From: Eleusine coracana subsp. coracana
Taxonomy: Eukaryota; Streptophyta; Magnoliopsida; Poales; Poaceae
Reading direction: 5' to 3'
Assembly: GCA_032690845.1 (NCBI GenBank)
Contig: CM064427.1
Coordinates: 21,487,164-21,551,163, forward strand
Length of the DNA stretch: 64,000 bases
The notes under the pieces are model-generated. The model searched no databases, had not been told where the DNA came from, and saw only the letters and a list, made by a program, of their open reading frames with translations. Positions within the stretch are counted from its first letter, which is position 1; each line of letters begins with the position of its first letter. This document shows, one piece after another, positions 53,585 to 64,000 of this stretch. Both the position numbers and the translations under genes were made by a program.

Positions 53585-54959
53585 TGTTGACGATCGTTCA
53601 ATACCAATTTCAACCTCAATATAGCCACAAATAATGGAAGACTTAGCATTTCATACACTCATGTTAGCTAGGACTAATAAGATATCACTAATCATTGGAG
53701 AAATAAGTGCATGCAACGATTTTGTATAAAAGAGGTGGAGAAATGGAGCATCATCCGCAAGAATAACATTCCGATCAATGAGAGAGTGCCAACCGGATTC
53801 CCCATGGATCAATGACGTGGCTACACAGGATTATGCGGGAGGAAACCAACTTAACAGAGGAGAGGACCCACCTATAGACCACCCCGAGGAAGCACACACC
53901 AAGGGGTTAGTTCTACTCTAGTCCTCTCTTGTAAGACTTATTTACTTTATTAATATTATTATATCTTCTTTATTTCTTATGCCTTATGCATATACTTGTG
54001 TAATAGTCATATGCTTTGTATATGGTTATTGCCTAGTCATGTTAGGCTGTTACACGCTTCACATACCTATGCTCATCAACCTATGTCCTTACAGTCATGC
54101 AATGCATATTATGGATAGACACAATTCAGTCCATGACTTGTTAATCTATAGGGTTAGAATTATGTGTGCAATAGTCTGTAGCTTGTTAATCCGTAGGGTT
54201 AAGGCTATGCATGTTCTAGCTCTTTACTTGTTGACCCGTAGGATCAGACTTAAGCATGTTATAGTACTTGACTTGTTGATCCGTTGGGTCAAGGTTAGGT
54301 ATACTCTTATTCGCGACTTGGTGATCCGAAGGGTCGAAGTCCTATGGGGATTGAGAGTATTGTTCAGCAATGTAAGTGTTTTGCTTAGATTGGTAAATAG
54401 TTGTGAGTGTTTGTTTGCCCCCCAAGAAAAGGATTAACTTTAGGACTAGCATAGGGACTTGATAGTCCTTGTGTCACTTGTCCTAGTGTAGGGTTAAACT
54501 GTAGGTGGTAACAGCCCTGCTATGCTTAATCCTCCCTGCTCTGGCTTAACATAGGACCTAGGTTTGTATGTGTTGCATGTATATAACCTATAGACAGGAA
54601 TATAGAAATGCATAAGGATCTAGCTTGACTCCTCCTTAACCCGCTTAACCTAGGCTTTGTGTCAATGTTAGGTTTGATTGTTCTATGTGTCACCTACCCA
54701 TATCTATTATCATTGCCCTTGTTTAGACCTTGATATAGTATTAGTTATATGGTTATAAACATGCTATCTCTTAAACCGCCGCCTTCCTTTGAGAGAACTA
54801 TAAATAACAACCATTGGAGTGATCCGAAGTTGAAATGCTACAACGGTATTATCCATGCGCTTGCAGATTTACCTTATTGACACTGTGGTACATCAATATA
54901 TTATTTCTGACATCACTATCTAAGGTGATTTATTTGGTGTGACTTAGCAAACATCAACA
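53585..54959 (+). repeat. Solo LTR distantly related to family A
   Basis: 1375 bp, begins TGTTGACGATCGTTCAATAC and ends gcaaacatcaaca, with scattered similarity to the family-A LTR (for example gcatttcatacac near the start, cttagca near the end). Flanks ctctt and ctccc are at best a mutated TSD. No internal sequence on either side. It lacks the GGTCGGCCGACC palindrome. Confidence 0.65.
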
Positions 54960-55192
54960 CTCCCCGAGCACTGCCACACCCTCTTCTCCCTCCTTGAGCA
55001 CTGTCGTAGGCTCCTCTCCCTCCCCAATCTCTGTCATGGGATCCTCTCATCCCCAAGCTACATCACGCGGGCCTCGTCCTGCTCGGCCTCCTCGAGCGCC
55101 ACTGGCCTCCTCTTGTTCTCGAGCACCTCCACACAGACCTCCTCCTACTCGGCCTCACCAACCACCACGTCGGCTCCCCTCCCCACACAGAC

Positions 55193-55242
<50 letters not shown>

Positions 55243-55739
55243 TGATTGTTCTTGTATTCTTGTTCTCTGCTCCATCAGCAATCCAGGTGCGCCCTCTCCC
55301 TCACCCATCTGCCCTCCTCTGTTCTTGTTTTCTTGCTCACTGTTGTCCTCATTGCCGTGTTAGATGCTCATATATATTGTTACTGTTAGGTTGTAGCTTA
55401 CAATATACTTGTCGCCATATACTTGCTACCATATATTTGTTGCCATATATTTGCTCCTATATTTGCTGCCATACACATGCTCTATTATTTTGCAATGCCC
55501 CATATGTCACTCTCACATATATTTGCTTCCATACACATGCTCTCTTATTTTGCTATGTACCCTTTCTGCTGCACACATGCTCCTACGATTGCCTATATAT
55601 GCTGCTATACTGCCATCTTTGAAAATGTTGTTCAATTGATATAAAATGTTGTTCCCTATATATGTTGCTCTTTTTTCATGCTTATGCTCCTTTGATTTTA
55701 TATGTTGAAATGATGTTTATACTCTATTTTTCATCCTAA
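54960..55739. other. Pyrimidine-rich spacer in CACTA element
   Basis: C/T-rich 54960-55340 with (CT)n(TG)n at about 55195-55243, then AT-rich with repeated catatatttgctgccatac motifs 55415-55600. Frames are open only because of the simple repeats. Confidence 0.45.
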
Positions 55740-55779
55740 TGGTCAACTATCCAAAATAAGTATGGTTGCTACATAGCTC

Positions 55780-56390
55780 ATCAACCCATGCTCAATGATG
55801 AAAGAGGGCTAAGTGAGACTAGTGTGGTGACATGGACCTTATCATTGATATCAATGCTAAATGGCCGAACCGTTACGACAAAGTGGTCAGGGACTCATGC
55901 AAAATCACATGGTAGTATTGGCGCAAAGTTCAAGACACCCAAAAATATGAGATGTGGGATGAAGTCAAGGAAACTATATGGTTCCAACCAGCAAATCTCA
56001 AGAGAGCCAAGAAGGCAACGATGACCACTCTCAGTGACATCTTTCAAGATTACATGTCCATCCTCAACTACCAATATGTCAAAAAGAACCGAACCCCATT
56101 CAACAAGCATGGACATATCAGTCAGCAGGAGTGGAATGAGTTTATTATGTAAAAGACTAGCAATGCTACGAAGGAGCTTAGTGAAAAGATCATTGAGCTC
56201 AACAAGAGGATCAAGTACAAACTACGGTTAGGTCTGGGTGGTTATAAAAAGAAGATTATGATGTGGAGAGAGATGGAATCAAAGATCCACGTGGAAGGAA
56301 AATCTAACCCATTGCCAAACATCGAGGAGTGTGCTAGGAACTAGAGTTATGCTCTTATGACTTAACTGAAGAAGGGGAGATCGTTGTGCT
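55780..56390 (+). pseudogene. CACTA second ORF, Transposase_24-like
   Basis: Frames give VVTWTLSLISMLNGRTVTTK and WSGTHAKSHGSIGAKFKTPK, then MWDEVKETIWFQPANLKRAK, TPFNKHGHISQQEWNEFIM, and KLRLGLGGYKKKIMMWREME-like text to about 56280. This matches the 'plant transposase, Ptta/En/Spm' protein that accompanies TNP2. Frameshifted and with stops. The copia G1 LTR ends it. Confidence 0.65.
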
Positions 56391-56404
56391 TAGCAAGAGT
56401 CAAA

Positions 56405-58307
56405 GAAAGTGCCATGAAAGGATTGAGTGACCGAGAGGGGGGGTTGAATCGGGAACACAAACTATGTACCTATTTTGCCAACTATTAAAACCGACCACAC
56501 AAACAACTCTTACGCAACTCTAGTGGTGATCACACTAACAAGATAATCCTATGAAAGGAAAGACAACCTAAGCAAACTAGTGAATCACACACGAGGCACA
56601 CAACTCCTATGCAAGCTAGTAATCAAAGAACATGCGGAAGCACACAACAAGCTAGCAAAGGAGCCTGCTCATGCAAAGCTACTAAATCAACAAGCACATG
56701 GAAGGCACACAAGCATGAGTAGCATGATACATATCAGGGTGATCAAACAAGCATAAGAAACTCCTATATATGCTAGTGATCAAGTGTAAGCTAAGCACAA
56801 CTAGCAAGTAAAGAAGCCTATTCATGCAATTCTATAAGCAATCAACTAGAGCATGGTAAGCATACAAGCATGAATAGCACGGTATTTAAATTCGGAAAGT
56901 AATGCATCAATGTAAGGAGTAGAGTAAGAGATGACTCATGATTTTTTTCCTGAGGTCTCGAAAGGATGGCGCCTTCCCCAACTCCTCGTTGGACCACTCC
57001 CACCGGAGTCTCGGTCCCTCCCGCCACCAATGTGGAGTTCTCGCCCACGAGCCCGCAATCACTCCCGAAGTGAAGACATGGTACGTGTCACCGCTGCCAC
57101 CAAGGCACAAGATCGCCTCACTCAAGAACTTGTCGGACTCCCCGAGCCGACACGGGTGCTGACTAGCGATGCCCCATTCACCGGCAGGCTCAAACCATGT
57201 TCAAACGTGTGATGGCCTTCACAACCAATCATGATAGGCTCGATTCTTGACACCTAACCGGTCTAGGTCTCACCATAGACCAAGAGTAACAACCTATATC
57301 ACACTGTCAAGGACACCCTAGCCTTAGATGTGCAAGATCACTCCATGTTACTCCCACTAGAACTCTCAAGATATGCAATATCTCCACCTAGTGCTCTCCT
57401 CTTTTTCTCTTGGACCTTACCAAATGCTCTCAGATATTCCACTGGCCAAGAGAGGTCTCCAAGACCCTAGCAACGAAGTTATATAGGCTTCCAACCTCAA
57501 ACTAGTTGTTGCTCCATGAAATCAGCTTTCTGGGCCTACTGATCGGACTGTCCGGTCATTGCAAACCTGAGCACCAACGGCTCTGCCTTGCTGAAATCTT
57601 GTACTGACCGGACCATACGGTCAGTTGACTGGACCGTCCAGTCTCTCTGTCCTCGGACAAGTCCGACGCATCGGGCATCCTCGTCGGACTCCAGAGAATT
57701 GCTTCCTCTCTCCTCGTCGGACGGTCCGGTCTCTATGGTCCCTGGCACAGACATATTCCGCGCTAAGTCTTCTCTCTGGATTTCCTGTCCTCCTAGTGAT
57801 CATACAGTCCAGTCTCCACTGACTCCTCTGTCCGGCCACTATGTCCAGAAGCTGAAATTTGTTGTCCTTGCTTGACTTCGTTTCTTGGCTTCTTTGAACA
57901 GCTCCTTGGCTTCTCCACTGTCATCTAGTGCCTGTGATTTCACCGAGCAACCTTGCACATCACCAACTAGACATGACCTAAGAAAATGTCCTAGACCCCC
58001 TTGATAGAACTATTTTTCCTATGGACTCAAAGTCCTAACAACTAGACAAGTGTTCCCAACACTTGCTCCATAGCTTGTCCTCAGCTTTGATCCATCTCTA
58101 TCAACCCTTGGACTCCATCAAGCTCACAAGCCTCCATGCTTGTGGTCATTGTCATTAATCGCCAAGGCCGCCGTCTACAATCGTCATAGAGTAGAAGAGG
58201 TTTCCTACACAAACAACACTCATGTAGACATTAGTCGCATTTCATGCTTGTCATTCATCACCAAAACATCATATCTTGAGGTGACCTCAATGGTCATGAT
58301 TCTTACA
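56405..58307 (-). repeat. Copia G1 3' LTR
   Basis: The right edge is exact (cttaca at 58302-58307, LTR start TGTAAG on minus, right after the PPT). The left edge is approximate, near the gagagggggggttgaatcgg motif at 56433. Contains gaccggaccatacggtc-type repeats (57595-57850). Confidence 0.65.
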
Positions 58308-58320
58308 ATCTCCCCCTTTT
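58308..58320 (-). other. Copia G1 polypurine tract
   Basis: The minus strand reads aaaaagggggaga directly before the LTR. Confidence 0.8.
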
Positions 58321-59596
58321 TGGTGATGGATGACAACCACTACTTATGATGATCCAAAATGGACGAGCAATAAGGAACCAAAGGAAAAGAATGGAATGAG
58401 AGTATTGCCTTGGTCCTTACCTTGGAAGTAGTCTCCCCCTTGGAATGTGCTAGGTGTTGAGGGAGAACTACCCAATCACGTAGGGCACTTGATATCTATC
58501 TTGAGTTGAATTTGGCGCCCGTCTTGGTGTCGTGGTAGGTGTTCTTGTTGATGTAGACACGCACCATAGACGTAGATGTTCATGTCGGTGTAGATGTTCA
58601 TTGTTGTTCTTCTCCATGTTGGTGTGGATGTTCATCTTGTCATGATCTTCATATGTACTCCAAGTGAACATGCTCCATTGTCTTGATCATCTTCATGTTC
58701 TGCACTTCGTCACCATAGTCTTGGCATTTGGATTCTTCATGTTTCTTCATGTTCATCTCTCCATCTTTAATTTTCTGGATTCTTTAATTTTCTTCTTTCC
58801 ATCTTTTGTGTTGGATCTTTATGAACCTTCTTCTCCCCCTTTTTGACTAGTGTTGGCTTTTGGATCTTCATGTTCTTCTCCCTCTTTGTCACCTATCACC
58901 CAAAACCACAAACCAAAGACAAAGCACAAGAGAACCAACGAGCAAATAATAAGAGACAAGAGGTAGAAAGACTCCCCCTTTCATAGTGCTCCTCCTTGGT
59001 CACATTGGCCTTCCACCATAGCCCCCCCTACACACATGACTCAACAAAGAATTTCTCAAGTATGCAATGGTTAGTCATTAGTGTGTTGGAAATGTATAAG
59101 TCACTTGTCTTTGAGCCGCGTGAGTAGATTTAACCTTGAAGCTCGGTTGAACGTGACTCAATGGGCATGAAGCACAATGATCACTATGTGATCATCTAGA
59201 GCGTCATATACTTATAGTGTAAATAAGCAACTCCCCCTAGAAACATGCTTGGAGGCATGTAAGGTATCACAATGCAAGATTGCATGAATGAAAAGAATGC
59301 AAATGCAATAAGTTTACACATGCATGATGCTATGCTAAAAGAAAGAGAGAGAAAAACTACAAACCAAGGTGTCAACGATGAGTTGTTCCCTTCTTGAGCT
59401 TACTCACAATGGACCATTCTTCAAAGCCTTGGGTACACCATGAACCACCTTCCCAAGCTTAACCCATGTCCATTGCTATCTCAAGGAGGTCCATAGTTAA
59501 CCTACAAGGAAGATAAACAAGCACAAACAAAGACACAAACAACGAAACAAACAAGCAAAGCTGTACAAATTTTCAAGAGACAAGCTTTAGGGTTAC
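58321..59596 (-). other. Copia G1 3' non-coding region
   Basis: Long untranslated stretch between RNase H and PPT, as usual in SIRE-like elements. It has several ctccccct-type motifs (58433, 58972, 59230) that read as purine tracts on the minus strand. No ORF seen. Confidence 0.6.
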
Positions 59597-60256
59597 TCAA
59601 GAGGAGTTGGAGAGGTTGAGAACATTGAGCTCTCCCTTTAGCTTGTTGAAGGTCTTCTCGTCAAGAGGCTTGGTGAAGATATCCGCCAATTGTTCATGAG
59701 TTTGCACATGCGCCAAGTCAATGTCCTTCTTCTCAACATGATCTCGAATGAAATGATGTTTGATCTCTATATGCTTTGCATGACCATGATCTCCAGTTTT
59801 GAGAGCCATCTTGATCGCTGCTTCACTATCACAATACAGTGGCATTTGAGTGAAGTTGAGACCATAGTTCGAGAGTGTTTGCCTCATGTAGAGAAGCTGA
59901 GCACAACATGCTCCTGCTGCCATATACTCCGCTTTGGCTGTAGATAGAGCCACAGAGTTTTGCTTCTTTGAGCTCCAAGATACTAGAGATGTTCCAAGAA
60001 ATTGGCAACCTCCCGATGTACTCTTCCTATTCACTTTGCATCCCGTGAAGTCCGAATTCGAATACCCTAGTAACTCAAAGCTTGTTCCTATAGGGTACCA
60101 TAACCCCATGGTAGGTGTGTACTTGAGGTATCTAAGTATCCTCTTCACGGCCTTCAAGTGTGACTCCTTTGGATTTGCTTGATAGCGTGCACACAAGCAC
60201 AAACTAAACATGATGTTCGGTCTTGAGGCGGTGAGATAGAGCAAGGACCCAATCAT
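59597..60256 (-). pseudogene. Copia G1 RNase H domain
   Basis: 219 open codons: MIGSLLYLTASRPNIMFSLC, GYSNSDFTGCKVNRKSTSGG, SWSSKKQNSVALSTAKAEYM, LYCDSEAAIKMA, HIEIKHHFIRDHVEKKDIDL, ADIFTKPLDEKTFNKLKGEL. Acidic residues of Ty1-type RNase H are largely in place (usual A-D-A/Y-A-G is here S-D-F-T-G). Separated from RT by stops near 60257-60477. Confidence 0.75.
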
Positions 60257-60477
60257 TGATCTATAGAGCTTGGGTTCACTGGTTTTCCATTTTCATCCAT
60301 GTCTAAGGGTTTGCTTGTTGCCATAGGAGTGCGCAAGGGTTTGCTACTTTCCATGTTGAACCTCTTGAGAAGATCCTTGGTGTTCTTTTCTTGATAGATG
60401 AAGTTGCCTTATCTCAATTGCTTCACTTAAAAACCAAGGAACACATAGATCTCTCTAATCATAGACATTTGAAATTC

Positions 60478-61196
60478 CTATGTCATCATTTCCCGGAACT
60501 CTGCATTGTACTTCTCATTGGTTGACCCATATATGATATCATCCACATAGATTTGGCACACAAAGAGATCCTTCCCAACATGCCTTGTGAACAAGGTGCT
60601 ATCAATTCTTCCAATCTTGAATCCATTCTTGAGAAGGAAGTTCCTCAAGTGTTCATACCATGCCCTTAGTGCTTGCTTTAGTCCATAGAGAGCCTTATTC
60701 AGTTTATACACATGTCTAGGATGTTTAGGATCCTCAATTCCAGAGGTTGTTCCACATAGACTTTCTCATTTATATCTCCATTCAATAATGCACTCTTCAC
60801 ATCCATTTGATAGAGCTTGAAGCCATTATGTGAAGCATAGGCAAGCATGATCCAAATAGCTTCAAGTCGAGCAACGGGAGCAAATGTTTCTTCAAAGTCA
60901 ATGCCCACCACTTGAGAATATCCCTTAGCCACTAGATGAGCCTTATTCTTGACAATTGTCCCTTTCTCAACTTGCTTGTTCTTGAAGACCCACTTGGTGC
61001 TAACCACATTATGATTCTTGGGTCTCTCAACAAGTTTCCATACCTTGCACCTCTTGAAGTTATTTAATTCTTCTTGCATGGCAATAAGCCACTTGTGATC
61101 ATTCATTGCCTCTTCCATTGTTGTGGGCTCAATCATGGAGACAAAAGAGAAGTTTTCAGTTGCAACATTTGCCTCATCATCTTTGTCTTTACTCAC
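60478..61196 (-). pseudogene. Copia G1 reverse transcriptase, frameshifted
   Basis: First frame 61196-60699: MEEAMNDHKWLIAMQEELNN, VVSTKWVFKNKQ, AHLVAKGYSQVVGIDFEETF, APVARLEAIWIMLAYA, MDVKSALLNGDINEKVYVEQ. A frameshift near 60720 leads to YKLNKALYGLKQALRAWYEH and the catalytic box YVDDIIYGSTN (about 60560-60530). The YVDD motif is intact, but the frame is broken and the LNGDI..EVYVEQPPGF region damaged. Confidence 0.8.
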
Positions 61197-63026
61197 ATAG
61201 TTGGGCTTGTATTGATTCCTCCTTGTCCTAACTTCTGAGATGGACTCCCAATGATCAAGTCACATGAGTGATCCTTGTTGATAGCCTTAGGTCTAGGGTG
61301 GTGTTCTTCTTGAGTGGGAGGAGATCTAGGTGAAATATCTTGTGCACCATGGATTGCTCGCTCTCTTGAGATATGAGTGTTTTCGATTCTTAGAGAGGTG
61401 GGAGAGTCACTCTTATGCTTCCAAGTTTTGGAATTGGAGCTTGAAGTGGATGGAGGGGTATCTTGTGAAGAGCTTGGAGAAGTAGCTTGTGGTGAAGTAT
61501 GTGGGGAGGCTTGTGGCTCACTTCTCACTTGGGTTTCCTCATCACTTGGTGGGTGAACTCTCACTGAGTTTTGGGAGGAGTTAGAAGGTGTACTTGTGGC
61601 ATTTTGGGTTGGTTCTTGCACCTCGGAGGAAGAGGTTGGTTGAGGTGGTGAAGTTGAGGGCTCATCAGTATCACCATCATTTCCCTCATGGGGTAAAACC
61701 TCACCCACGGGCATTCTTCTCATAGCCTCCCTCATGGGTTCATCACCAATGTTCACTTCAAGAAATTCATCTCCTTTTTTAGAACCATTTGACTCATCAA
61801 ATTGCACAACATAGGATTCTTCCACACAACCTGTGGCTGAGTTGTAGACCCTATATGCCTTAGAGGTCCCTGAGTATCCAACAAGAATGCCTTCATTAGT
61901 TCTGCTCTCAAATTTCCATGGCTTTCTCCTCTTCTTGAGAATGTAGCACTTGCAGCCAAAGACTCGGAAATAGGAAACATTGGGTTTCCGTCCCACCAAT
62001 AGCTCCAATGGTGTCTTCTTCAACAGCCAATGTAGATAGATACGGTTGGAGGTGTAGCAAGCTATGTTGATTGCTTCATCCCAAAACCTCTCATGAGTCC
62101 CACACTCATCCAAAATGGCACGAGCAAGAGTGATGAGTGTCTTGTTCTTCCTCGCCACTACTCCATTCTGCTCGGGAGTATATATAGTAGAGAATTCATG
62201 CTTGATTCCCTTCTTGTCACAATATTCCTCCACTGTTGTGTTCTTGCACTCAATCCCATTGTCACTCCTTATCCTCACAATGCTAGCCTTGAACTCATTC
62301 TTTGCCCTCCTAGCAAACTTTCTGAAGATATCACTGGCTTGAGATTTGTCCATAAGAAAGAAGGTCCAAGTTTATCTCGTGAAATCAACAACAATCACCA
62401 AGCAATAGAGATTGCCTCCTAGACTCTTGTAATGTGTTGGCCCAAACAAGTCCATATGCAAGAGCTCCAAAGGACGAGATGTAGACATGAAAGACTTGGT
62501 GGGATGTAAAGATGCAACTTGCTTTCCAGCTTGACAAGCACTCAATAGTTTGTCCTTCTGAAAGGTCACATCCTTGATTCCTTCAACCAGATTCCTCTTG
62601 ACCACTTTTCTGAGCTGATTCGTTCCAACATGTGCCAGTCTTCTATGCCACAACCATCCCTTTGTTGCCTTAGTGAAGAGGCAAGTACTTGGTGGCATGT
62701 TACTTGATTTGAAGTTCATGACATATAAGTTCTCATGCCTCACTCCATGAAATACTAGCCCTTTCTTTGAATTTTCAATCATTGCACCATCCTCATCAAA
62801 TGTGCACTTGAAACCCATGTCACAGAGTTGACCAATAAACAGGAGGTTGAAGTTGAGGGTTTCCACAAGAAAGACCTTGGAGAGATTGAGGTCCTCGGTA
62901 ATGGCCACCTTACCTGATCCTCTGACTCTCCCTTTTAAGTTATCCCCAAAAGTCACCTTCTCACTGTCTTTGTCTTCATCAATGTTGGTGAACATGGTTG
63001 GCTTCCCGATCATGTGTTGGGTGCAC
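61193..63026 (-). pseudogene. Copia G1 protease end, zinc finger and integrase
   Basis: First part: IEDLNLSKVFLVETLNFNLL-like text (actual start TEDLNLSKVFLVE), LWHRRLAHVGTNQLRKVVKR, and the zinc finger second half LLSACQAGKQV, where the first Cys (usual LCSAC) is Leu. A TAA follows VVDFTR (62374-62372). The core continues in 62353-61193: LELLHMDLFGP, IRIRSDNGIEC-type motif (VRIRSDNGIECKN), and TPEQNGVVARKNKT, where the catalytic Glu (usual VVERKNRT) is Ala. FRVFGCKCYILKKRRKPWKF and a Ser/Pro-rich linker follow. Integrase is therefore inactive. Confidence 0.75.
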
Positions 63027-64000
63027 TGTTGACGGCTGTTAAGTACCATTTTTAACCGTCAACCATACTCAAATAAAGGAGAATTTGGCATTTCATACAC
63101 GCATGCTTTAGCACAATAATATAGTTCCACTTGTACTTGGAGAACTTTGTGCATGCAGGAGGAAATGTGAAGGAAACACCTCAAAAGGCAAGAAAACACA
63201 CTTTCGACCAATCAGAGAGTGCCACATGGACGTCACACGGATTGAAGGGCCCATTTTCAGCACTTAACCGACGTAACTCCCTGTAATACCGCGCAAACCG
63301 ACGTCAGGACCCACAGGACAGCCACCCGGAGAAAGCACAGGCCAGGAGGGGCCACCCCCAGGTCGGCCGACCCGGCCGGGCGCCCTCTCCGCCTGGGCTT
63401 CCACGTGTTGGCTCCTCCGCGACTCCTGATGACGGTTTGAGATGCCTTCCGTGGCGGTTACTCTCCCTTGCCGACCTATTGAGGCTATAAATAGGAGGGT
63501 GTGCCTTCACACTCAACACACACCACAAGAAGCATTTCTCTCTTGCTAGTAGTAGTTCTTGGAGTTTTAGTGGAGTTAGGCTGAGTCTAGAGCTCTCTAG
63601 TCCCAAGTCTTCACTTGGAATTGGTATGGCTCTTGTATCTTTTCCCTTTTGTAAGACTTTGCTCTTATCAATATATATATATATTCTATATAGTTGTGCT
63701 TGAGTCATGAGTTTCTTGTTTGATATTGTGATCCATATATGTGATAGTATAGTCTACTTGTGTGATAGTAGTTATATTTATCATACTACTATTGTCATGC
63801 TAGTTATATACCGTCACTATAGTCTAGTTTATATGTTATAGTCTCTATGCTTAGTTTTAGCTGATAAAGTATAGCATGGGTTTGGTGATCGTATTCGTAC
63901 GGTAGCTCTGCCTCGTTAATAGTAATCGCGGAGGGGCAGAGTGCTCTTTGGTCATGCAAGTATGGTATTTGGGTGACTGATTTGCATCAATTATTCGTTA
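63027..64000 (+). repeat. Family A LTR 6, cut by window end
   Basis: Starts TGTTGACGG at 63027 and matches other family-A LTRs to the last base. One U3 palindrome (63361-63371), TATA at about 63487. Five bases before it are tgcac. Whether a full element or solo LTR follows cannot be seen. Confidence 0.9.

Larger units (their letters stand above)
51286..56404 (+). mobile_element. Decayed CACTA (En/Spm) transposon
   Basis: TNP2-like transposase remains (51440-53120), subterminal-type inverted repeats (53381-53455), and Transposase_24-like second ORF (about 55780-56390), all plus strand. A solo LTR sits between. Neither CACTA terminus was found: the left is cut by copia G3 and the right by copia G1. 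Confidence 0.65.
56405..63026 (-). mobile_element. Copia element G1 (SIRE-like), 5' end lost
   Basis: Minus. 3' LTR about 56405-58307, PPT 58308-58320 (aaaaagggggaga), 3' non-coding 58321-59596, RNase H 59597-60256, RT 60478-61196, integrase 61193-62980, protease end to 63026. A family-A LTR begins at 63027. Order protease-integrase-RT-RNase H is diagnostic of Ty1/copia. Confidence 0.8.

Noticed and set aside
55195..55243. Possible promoter GA/CT element
   Set aside because: Plain (CT)n(TG)n microsatellite between two parts of a dead transposon, with no gene downstream.
1..64000. tRNA, rRNA or CRISPR-type features
   Set aside because: None found by eye. The direct repeats are LTRs or microsatellites and tRNA-like matches are only primer-binding sites.

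Overview
This is a plant nuclear window, almost certainly from a large-genome grass. It is built of nested transposable elements: Athila-, Tat- and CRM-like Ty3/gypsy families, SIRE-like Ty1/copia elements, and a CACTA (En/Spm) transposon with grass-type TNP2 and Transposase_24 ORFs. I see no intact host gene. Positions 1-3779 are AT-rich and hold only exon-like fragments on the minus strand, one clearly related to plant selenium-binding protein (methanethiol oxidase).

Layout. 3780-7460 plus 16491-17057: 3' end of a Tat-lineage gypsy element H on the minus strand (LTR, antisense extra ORF with an intron, last codons of pol). It is split by 7461-16490, a plus-strand copy of family A. 17058-27146: Athila-like element B (minus) with truncated LTR, duplicated and RT-deleted pol. 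Its right LTR is split by element C (22618-26956), a small plus-strand element with identical-length LTRs and a perfect target-site duplication. 27147-30486: fragments (3' tail of a B copy, Tat RNase H/integrase, CRM-like LTR E1). 30540-31865: degenerate 'putative plant transposon' ORF. About 32600-51285: an old SIRE-like copia element (minus) whose gag is interrupted by the three-LTR family-A insertion (34690-45693) and by gypsy remnant E2 (about 45808-48737). 51286-56405: a decayed CACTA element (plus) holding a divergent solo LTR (53585-54959). 56405-63026: a second copia element (minus), cut at 63027 by another family-A LTR that runs off the window.

The central theme is reverse-transcriptase-less LTR retrotransposons. 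Family A encodes Gag-protease plus an ATHILA ORF-1-like protein and no RT, RNase H or integrase, in two near-identical copies. Element B joins the first part of RT in frame to integrase. Element C has one 597-codon ORF running from protease through integrase scraps into its own 3' LTR. All three must have relied on RT in trans, or be derivatives of elements that did.

The most unusual signals are in family A. Upstream of its second ORF lies a promoter-like module (two GGTCGGCCGACC palindromes 18 bp apart, then a TATA box) that matches the U3 of its own LTR. The LTR carries a decayed copy of the primer-binding site 33-50 bp inside its end, and one copy shows a fresh 59-bp duplication of exactly this LTR-end/PBS segment. 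One insertion has three LTRs between a single pair of CCAAC target-site duplications.
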